A stretch of 44,309 nucleotides of DNA from Lentilactobacillus parafarraginis DSM 18390 = JCM 14109. GTDB lineage: Bacteria > Bacillota > Bacilli > Lactobacillales > Lactobacillaceae. Made by a program: the position numbers and the translations under genes. The stretch lies in assembly GCF_001435895.1 (NCBI RefSeq), contig NZ_AZFZ01000019.1, positions 1 through 44,309 of the forward strand, given 5' to 3'. Each line of letters opens with the position of its first letter. Within the stretch, counting starts at the first letter, position 1. The notes below the pieces were generated by a model that worked only from the letters and a program-made list of their open reading frames with translations, searched no databases and had not been told where the DNA came from. Below, one piece after another: positions 39,063-44,309 of the stretch.

Positions 39063-39071
39063 TGTTATAAT
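39063..39071 (+). promoter_or_regulatory. Extended -10 promoter of the teichoic acid cluster
   Basis: TGTTATAAT (39063-39071) is a perfect extended -10, about 40 bp before the first gene; the -35 region is poor. Confidence 0.6.
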
Positions 39072-39112
39072 ACTCGAGTGTGTTTATAAAAAATTGAAAT
39101 ACGGTGAATAAA

Positions 39113-40261
39113 TTGAAAGTAGTGTATCTTTGGTTAATCCGATTTTTATCAATTCTCAATCTGTGGCAACCCCGAAAAAAGGTGGTTTACCTGATGAGCT
39201 TTGACAATAACCTGGATTTCATCAAACAATTCGCCCAGCAGCTTTCCAGTCGAACGCGCTTTGTGGTCCTTTATCGCCCGGAAACCGAAGCCGCGGCTAC
39301 TGACCTGGCTGCATTCGGGATTGAAACCCACCAATTTACCGACGGGATTCGGTTTGTGCTGGATTTTGTACCGTTGTTGATGGGGGCTCGCTTGATATTC
39401 TGTGACAATTACTATGCGTTTTTGGGTGGCTTTGTTCATCCGAAGAACATGACGATTGTCCAAATGTGGCATGCGAACGGGGCAATTAAAAAATTTGGCT
39501 GGCAGGATCCGACTACTGATAAGCGCAGTGATACGGATAAGAAACGATTTCAGGAAGTCTATGATCACTTCGACGAGTACGTGGTGTCCTCCCAAGCAAT
39601 GGGGAAGGTCTTTGAGCGGAGTTATCACGAAGGCGCCGATCACATTCAACTCTTGGGTTACCCACGTTCCGATCAGTATTTGAATCCTGAATGGATTTCC
39701 AGTGCCCGTCAGCGTATTTTTCGCGCTGCACCCGAGTTGAAAAGTCACCGGGTAATTTTGTATGCCCCAACTTATCGGCCGGATAATAGCTTTAAGCTAC
39801 CATCCGGGCTGGGAGCCGCGTTATCCGCAGATCCCAACGCAATCGTGGTTGTTAAGCTGCATCCGGTTTTAAGAAATCGGGAAACCGCGATGCAGAAGAT
39901 CGGCAATCCGCGGATTAAGTTTTACCACGAATTACCAACCGATGACCTTCTAACGGTTGCCGATACATTGGTCACTGACTATTCCTCAGTGGCGTTTGAC
40001 TTCAGTTTGCTGCCAAACGCTAACTCGATGATTTTCTTTATGTTCGATCTTGACCGTTATCAGCGGGATCCTGGAATTCAGGACGATTATGCTGATTGGC
40101 TGCCAAGTAAACCATTGTTCACAGTCAGTGAATTGAAACAAGCCATTATTAATCAGGAACCAACCGATTTTCATGCTTTCAACCATCACTGGAACACTTA
40201 CAATGACGGTCAGGCTACGAAACGCGTGATCGACCGGTATCGTAATTTATTGAAAAAGTAA
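39113..40261 (+). CDS. CDP-glycerol glycerophosphotransferase (TagB/TarB-like)
   Basis: Adds glycerol phosphate from CDP-glycerol in wall teichoic acid or related polymer synthesis. The 382-aa product matches the short TagB/TagF catalytic domain: an N-terminal hydrophobic helix for membrane attachment, MWHANGAIKKFGW (the catalytic His region), YPRSDQYL, YAPTYR, KLHP, and TDYSSVAFDF near the C-terminus. The frame also opens at GTG 39104, but GGTGA (39103-39107) then becomes a ribosome binding site for TTG at 39113, which I prefer. It heads a cluster with a TagG permease and a second transferase. Whether it primes or extends the chain is not clear. Confidence 0.85.
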   Translation: MKVVYLWLIRFLSILNLWQPRKKVVYLMSFDNNLDFIKQFAQQLSSRTRFVVLYRPETEAAATDLAAFGIETHQFTDGIRFVLDFVPLLMGARLIFCDNYYAFLGGFVHPKNMTIVQMWHANGAIKKFGWQDPTTDKRSDTDKKRFQEVYDHFDEYVVSSQAMGKVFERSYHEGADHIQLLGYPRSDQYLNPEWISSARQRIFRAAPELKSHRVILYAPTYRPDNSFKLPSGLGAALSADPNAIVVVKLHPVLRNRETAMQKIGNPRIKFYHELPTDDLLTVADTLVTDYSSVAFDFSLLPNANSMIFFMFDLDRYQRDPGIQDDYADWLPSKPLFTVSELKQAIINQEPTDFHAFNHHWNTYNDGQATKRVIDRYRNLLKK

Positions 40262-40316
40262 CTTATTAAACTTAATAGATTAGTGCGCTGGTCTATTTGT
40301 TAAGGAGTGGCAGAAC

Positions 40317-41126
40317 TTGAAAGAAGTTTATACGTTAATTAAGGAGCAGTTCGAAAACATTGGGATTGTGTTTCGAATTTCGCAGTATGAGGACAAGGCT
40401 GAGTATCAAAGCCACTATCTCGGATTGGTATGGGAATATTTATATCCATTAATTCAGATCGGAATCTATTGGTTGGTATTTGGGATTGGGTTAAAGCATG
40501 GAAACTCAACTCACGGTATTGATTATCTGCCCTGGATGGTTATTGGAATCACCCCATGGTTCTTCATGAACCGGGCCAGTTTGGATGCCTCTAAAAGTAT
40601 CTACCAGCGGGTTGGGATGGTTTCCAAGATGAAATTTCCGGTCAGCATTTTGCCAACTATTAAAATTGTCAGTAATTTAAGCTCGTTTTGGACAATGCTG
40701 GTTTTCTCGATTCTGGTTGGCTTCTTGTACGGGGTTCATCCATCAATCTACTGGCTGCAGGCAATTTACTACTTTATTTGTATGATTGCCTGGATGCTGG
40801 CCTTCGGGATTTTTAATTCCACCATTTCAGTTCTGGTTCGGGATTGGCGCATTTTACTGCAATCGCTGATGAGAATGTTATTTTACATGTCCGGCGTGCT
40901 GTTTAACTTTGAAACCAATTCGTTTCCCGCACCGTTCGTTCATATTTTGCAATTAAACCCATTCTTCTATGTTGTTTCCGGTTTCCGGGATTCCATGCTG
41001 GGGACGGCCTGGTTCTGGCAGAAACCAACCTTGAACATTGTGTTTTGGGGAATGGTCCTGTTCTTCTTATTGGTTGGATCGCACCTCCACTACAAGTTCC
41101 GTTCAAGGTTTGTTGATTTGATTTAG
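40317..41126 (+). CDS. tagG: Teichoic acid ABC transporter permease TagG
   Basis: Membrane half of the ABC exporter moving undecaprenyl-linked teichoic acid across the membrane. The 269-aa product has an amphipathic N-terminal stretch, six hydrophobic segments of the ABC-2 type, and the family signatures YLGLVWEYLYPLIQI, GITPWFFMNRA and MSGVLFNF...LQLNPFFYVVSGFRD. The start is TTG with AAGGAG upstream. It sits between two glycerophosphotransferases, in the expected setting. The ATPase gene tagH, normally next to tagG, is not in this cluster. Confidence 0.92.
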   Translation: MKEVYTLIKEQFENIGIVFRISQYEDKAEYQSHYLGLVWEYLYPLIQIGIYWLVFGIGLKHGNSTHGIDYLPWMVIGITPWFFMNRASLDASKSIYQRVGMVSKMKFPVSILPTIKIVSNLSSFWTMLVFSILVGFLYGVHPSIYWLQAIYYFICMIAWMLAFGIFNSTISVLVRDWRILLQSLMRMLFYMSGVLFNFETNSFPAPFVHILQLNPFFYVVSGFRDSMLGTAWFWQKPTLNIVFWGMVLFFLLVGSHLHYKFRSRFVDLI

Positions 41127-41143
41127 CCATTGAAGGTGAGCTT

Positions 41144-42361
41144 TTGAAGAAAACAATTATTAATTTCATCAAATTAATAGCTCGCTATATACTCATCGCG
41201 TTAAACGGTGGGTTTATTTGTATGGGCACGAAAAAAAATCGGATCATTTTTGAAAGCTTTAATGGCCGTGATATTTCCGATAATCCTTTGGCAATTTATC
41301 GCCAGCTTATTTCCGATCGTCCTGAATTGCGCCAATCCTGTTACTTTAGTGTCAAGCCTTCAGAATATCGCCGTCTTGCCCAGGCGTTTCCAACGATTCA
41401 GCTACTGAAGCGATTTACGCCAGGGTGGGTCGGCTACATCGGTCGTGCTGACTACTGGGTCATGAATTCACGAATGCCAAAATGGTGGAAGAAGAATCGG
41501 CGAACCACCTATATTCAGACCTGGCACGGAACGCCCCTTAAACGGCTTGGTGTTGACATTGATCAGGTGGAAATTCCTGGTAGTTCAACGGCTAAATACC
41601 ATCGAGATTTTGTGGAAGAAGCCGCTCGTTGGGATTATTTGATTGCGCCTAATCAATACTCCAAAACCATTTTCAGTCGCGCCTTTCAATTTCATAATCG
41701 ATTTTTAGACATTGGTTATCCGCGTAACGATATCTTATACCAGCAGGATAACTTAGCCGCGATTAATCAGCTTAAGCAATGCCTTTTTGGGATGGTTCCA
41801 AAAAAGGTTGTCATGTACGCGCCGACTTGGCGGGATGATGATTATCGGGCAAAGGGCGTTTACAATTTTGAACTACCATTTGATTTAGCCACTTTTTTTA
41901 AGAACGTTGATGCTGACACCCGGCTGATTATTCGTCCACACTATCTGGTGAAGGATCACATTGATATTACCGGTTTTGAAGACCGGGTCAGCATTATGGC
42001 TGATGCCGATATTAACCAGCTTTATTTAGTGACCGATTTGTTGATCACCGATTACTCTTCAGTGATGTTTGATTTCGCCAATTTGAAACGACCGATGCTC
42101 TTTTTCCCTTATGATTTAGCGCATTACCGTGATGAATTGCGTGGCTTTTACTTCAATTACGATCAGCAACACTTACCTGGGCCGATGGTGACGACAGCCG
42201 CTGATTTTTATCAGCAACTGGCTATTTTTAATCGTGATGGCGAGTTTTCTGCGTCGGCCGCTCAACTGGCTGCGTTTAACGACCAGTTTTGTGCCTGGGA
42301 GAATGGTTTGGCTGCTGAAAAGGTCAGCCAATTAATTTTAAGGGGGAATTCAAATGATTGA
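41144..42361 (+). CDS. CDP-glycerol glycerophosphotransferase (TagF/TarB-like)
   Basis: Second enzyme of the same family, 405 aa. It has a hydrophobic N-terminus (about 1-30), [18 protein letters not shown] as in TagF-like proteins, [11 protein letters not shown] with the catalytic His, [33 protein letters not shown] and [20 protein letters not shown]. The start is TTG with AAGGTGAG upstream, 17 bp after tagG. The C-terminus overlaps nfo by 8 bp. It contains only the catalytic domain, without the extra N-terminal domain of large polymerases, so either primase or short polymerase activity is possible. Confidence 0.88.
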   Translation: MKKTIINFIKLIARYILIALNGGFICMGTKKNRIIFESFNGRDISDNPLAIYRQLISDRPELRQSCYFSVKPSEYRRLAQAFPTIQLLKRFTPGWVGYIGRADYWVMNSRMPKWWKKNRRTTYIQTWHGTPLKRLGVDIDQVEIPGSSTAKYHRDFVEEAARWDYLIAPNQYSKTIFSRAFQFHNRFLDIGYPRNDILYQQDNLAAINQLKQCLFGMVPKKVVMYAPTWRDDDYRAKGVYNFELPFDLATFFKNVDADTRLIIRPHYLVKDHIDITGFEDRVSIMADADINQLYLVTDLLITDYSSVMFDFANLKRPMLFFPYDLAHYRDELRGFYFNYDQQHLPGPMVTTAADFYQQLAIFNRDGEFSASAAQLAAFNDQFCAWENGLAAEKVSQLILRGNSND

Positions 42362-43277
42362 TGAATCACCATTTCTAATCGGTTCACATGTCAGTATGAA
42401 CGGCAAGGATATGTTTTTGGGATCAGCTAAGGAAGCTGCCGGTTTCAAAGAGACCGTTTTTATGGTCTATACAGGAGCACCACAGAATACCGTTCGTAAA
42501 CCAATTGACAAGCTAAACGGTCCCCAAGGTCGGGCCTACATGCAGGATCACGATCTTAAGGAAGTTGTCGTCCACGCCCCGTATATTATCAATTTAGGGA
42601 ACACCTTCAAGCCCCAAAACTTTACGTTTGGTGTTGAATTCCTGCAGCAGGAAATTCAGCGGGCAGAGGCCATTGGGGCTAAACAAATTGTGTTGCATCC
42701 CGGTGCCCATGTTGGTGCCGGTCCTGAAAAGGCAATCGCGCAAATTGCGAAGGGCCTTCAAGAGGTGATTACCGATGACCAGCAAGTCCAGATTGCCTTG
42801 GAGACAATGGCCGGTAAGGGGACCGAGGTCGGCATCACGTTCGAGCAGTTGGCTCAAATTATTGATCAGGTTCCCAATAACGACAAGCTGTCGGTCACTT
42901 TTGATACCTGTCACACAAGTGATGCCGGCTATAATATTAAGGACGACTTTGACGGGGTCCTCAATGAATTTGACCACGTGATTGGCTTGGACCGCCTTAA
43001 AGTGATTCATTTAAATGATTCAAAGAACCCTCAGGGAAGTCACAAGGATCGTCATCAAATTACTGGCTTGGGCACGATTGGCTTTGACACGCTTAATTAC
43101 ATTGCGCATCATAAGCAGTTAACCAACGTTCCCAAGATTCTGGAAACCCCGATCTTAAAAGACCCTGAAAACAAAAAGATCAAGTACAATCCCCACGGAT
43201 ATGAGGTGGCAATGCTGCGGGCTCAGAAGTTCAATCCGAATATTATTGCTGATATGAAAGCTGATAAGCCGTTTTAA
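42354..43277 (+). CDS. nfo: Endonuclease IV (AP endonuclease)
   Basis: Zinc enzyme cleaving DNA 5' of abasic sites in base excision repair. The 307-aa TIM-barrel protein has the AP endonuclease 2 signatures: IGSHVSM near the N-terminus, [32 protein letters not shown], and [17 protein letters not shown] near residue 220-236, giving the His, Asp and Glu zinc ligands. The ATG at 42354 follows AAGGGGG and overlaps the preceding gene by 8 bp, so repair and wall genes share a transcript here. A terminator follows. Confidence 0.96.
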   Translation: MIDESPFLIGSHVSMNGKDMFLGSAKEAAGFKETVFMVYTGAPQNTVRKPIDKLNGPQGRAYMQDHDLKEVVVHAPYIINLGNTFKPQNFTFGVEFLQQEIQRAEAIGAKQIVLHPGAHVGAGPEKAIAQIAKGLQEVITDDQQVQIALETMAGKGTEVGITFEQLAQIIDQVPNNDKLSVTFDTCHTSDAGYNIKDDFDGVLNEFDHVIGLDRLKVIHLNDSKNPQGSHKDRHQITGLGTIGFDTLNYIAHHKQLTNVPKILETPILKDPENKKIKYNPHGYEVAMLRAQKFNPNIIADMKADKPF

Positions 43278-43295
43278 CTGATTGAAGGATCAATA

Positions 43296-43352
43296 AAAAT
43301 ACGGCTCAAACAACCATTCAATCTTTTGAATAGTCGTTTGAGCCGTATTTCT
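43296..43352. terminator. Bidirectional terminator between nfo and the PpsR gene
   Basis: AAATACGGCTCAAAC (43297-43311) pairs with GTTTGAGCCGTATTT (43336-43350), 15 bp. An inner ATTCA/TGAAT pair forms within the loop. The longer T-run is on the minus side, so it mainly serves the convergent gene. Confidence 0.88.
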
Positions 43353-43417
43353 AAATCCATTAAATATTCCAGTACCCAGCTTTCATGGTTTTGACTACAG
43401 TTAGGAATCGTTCAACG

Positions 43418-44239
43418 TTAATCTTCAAACGTTGTGGTGTCCAGATTGAGACTTTCCAGAATGATGGTGGCCGTCTCTTCGATTGACTTATTAGCAACGT
43501 TGATGGTCAGACAGCCAATCTTTCTGTAAAGTTTTTTGGCGTACGCCAATTCGACCCGAATATTATCGGTATCCGAATAGGGCGTATTGGCGTCAAGCCC
43601 GTAGGATAACATCCGCTGCTTGCGAATTTTACTGAGCTTTTCCGGGGTATTTAACAACCCGAAAATTCGGTCTTTTTTAACTTGGGCCAGCTCATCGGGA
43701 ATGTGCAGGTCCGGCCCGATTGGCAGATTGGCAACCTTCTGGTTCTGGTTTGCCAAGTAAAGTGACAGGGGTGTTTTTGATGTCCGTGAAACCCCCAGCA
43801 ACACAATGTCAGCTTCCAGTAATCCCTTGGCATTTTTCCCATCGTCGTTTTCCACGGCAAATTCAATTGCTGAGATCCGCTCAAAATAATTTTCGTTCAG
43901 ATCGTGAATCAGCCCAGGTACATGAGCTGGGGATTCACCAGTGCTTTCCGCGATTAACTTCATCGGCGTCTGAATGCAATCAAAATCGTAAATGTGGTTG
44001 GCCTGACAAAAATCGCGCACCATCTGGCTGAGTTCAACCGATACCAACGTATGAAAGATCATGGCATTTTTGGTTTTAGCGAGGTTCAAGATTCCCTTGA
44101 GAATTGATTCGGTCTGAATAAATGGGAACCGCCTAATTTCAGCTTTGATGTCCGGAAATTGAGACGTTGCCGTTTGGGCGAGCGTTTGAGCCGTTGCCCC
44201 GCTTGAATCTGAAATGATGAAAATTATTTGTGCTTTCAC
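43418..44239 (-). CDS. PpsR/PDRP-type kinase-pyrophosphorylase (DUF299)
   Basis: Family that switches pyruvate phosphate dikinase or phosphoenolpyruvate synthase off and on by ADP-dependent phosphorylation and phosphate-dependent reversal; YqfL in Bacillus. The 273-aa product has IISDSSGATAQTLAQ near residues 8-22, the P-loop-like GVSRTSKTPLS at 149-159, and LANQNQKVANLPIGPD next to it. The C-terminal part contains RMLSYG and YAKKLYRKIGCLTINVANKSIEE (in parts). The start is GTG with GGGGG 9 bases upstream; nothing better lies nearby. No target enzyme gene is in the window, so its substrate is inferred from family only. Confidence 0.92.
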   Translation of the reverse strand: MKAQIIFIISDSSGATAQTLAQTATSQFPDIKAEIRRFPFIQTESILKGILNLAKTKNAMIFHTLVSVELSQMVRDFCQANHIYDFDCIQTPMKLIAESTGESPAHVPGLIHDLNENYFERISAIEFAVENDDGKNAKGLLEADIVLLGVSRTSKTPLSLYLANQNQKVANLPIGPDLHIPDELAQVKKDRIFGLLNTPEKLSKIRKQRMLSYGLDANTPYSDTDNIRVELAYAKKLYRKIGCLTINVANKSIEETATIILESLNLDTTTFED

Positions 44240-44309
44240 TGTTTTGCCCCCGGTTTTCGCAAAATTTTAGTCGTGGTAATAGGGTCCGTCTGAAAACTTT
44301 ATTTCAGGC

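Noticed and set aside
39149-39748. Minus-strand open frame of 199 codons inside the first glycerophosphotransferase gene
   Set aside because: It is a shadow of a well-supported gene with no ribosome binding site, promoter or recognisable motifs.
43720-44031. Plus-strand open frame opposite the PpsR gene
   Set aside because: Shadow frame without a ribosome binding site, and the opposite strand encodes a clear DUF299 protein.

Overview
The window is a stretch of core chromosome from a low-GC Gram-positive bacterium of the lactic-acid type. The evidence is gene order and protein family: pyrH-frr-uppS-cdsA-rseP-proS-polC, rimP-nusA-ylxR-ylxQ-infB-rbfA-truB-ribF, hrcA-grpE-dnaK-dnaJ-lepA, prmA-rsmE-rel-dtd, and T-box-hisS-aspS. 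PolC-type replicase, a CIRCE/HrcA heat-shock operon, a T-box leader and teichoic-acid genes all fit Lactobacillaceae. A Lentilactobacillus-like heterofermenter is my tentative guess; the genus cannot be fixed by eye.

Layout: (1) 150-2010, the pyrH-frr operon with an unrecognised 147-aa gene and a terminator. (2) 2036-11104, isoprenoid/phospholipid precursor genes, site-2 protease, prolyl-tRNA synthetase and DNA polymerase III PolC. (3) 11150-16750, the nusA-infB operon, with its own promoter and a leader attenuator, closed by a strong terminator. (4) 16757-18675, truB-ribF. (5) 18681-23735, the heat-shock operon with one perfect and one degenerate CIRCE, then separately terminated dnaJ. (6) lepA with its own promoter. 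(7) 25859-27533, a small island of three unrecognised genes (an HTH protein with operator-like repeats, a 133-aa protein, and a 115-aa protein with no ordinary start codon at its Shine-Dalgarno). This is the least ordinary part of the window. (8) 27578-32808, RNA methyltransferases, stringent-response Rel, D-aminoacyl-tRNA deacylase and a HAD phosphatase. (9) 32805-34503, minus strand, a cell-wall amidase and a fructosamine-kinase-family protein. (10) 34643-37987, a T-box leader controlling hisS-aspS. (11) YitT-family membrane protein. (12) 39113-43277, teichoic-acid genes (two CDP-glycerol glycerophosphotransferases around a TagG permease) followed by endonuclease IV. (13) A minus-strand PpsR-type regulator.

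Most of the content supports translation and RNA maturation, replication, envelope synthesis and stress response. I see no insertion sequence, prophage, CRISPR array, tRNA or rRNA. No wholly new multi-gene system is evident. The items most worth checking are the overlapping Asp/His codons (GACAC) at the specifier position of the hisS-aspS T-box, the non-AUG start of the 115-aa gene, the operator-like repeats in the 26.3-27.1 kb island, the nusA leader attenuator, and the apparently TagH-less TagG cluster.
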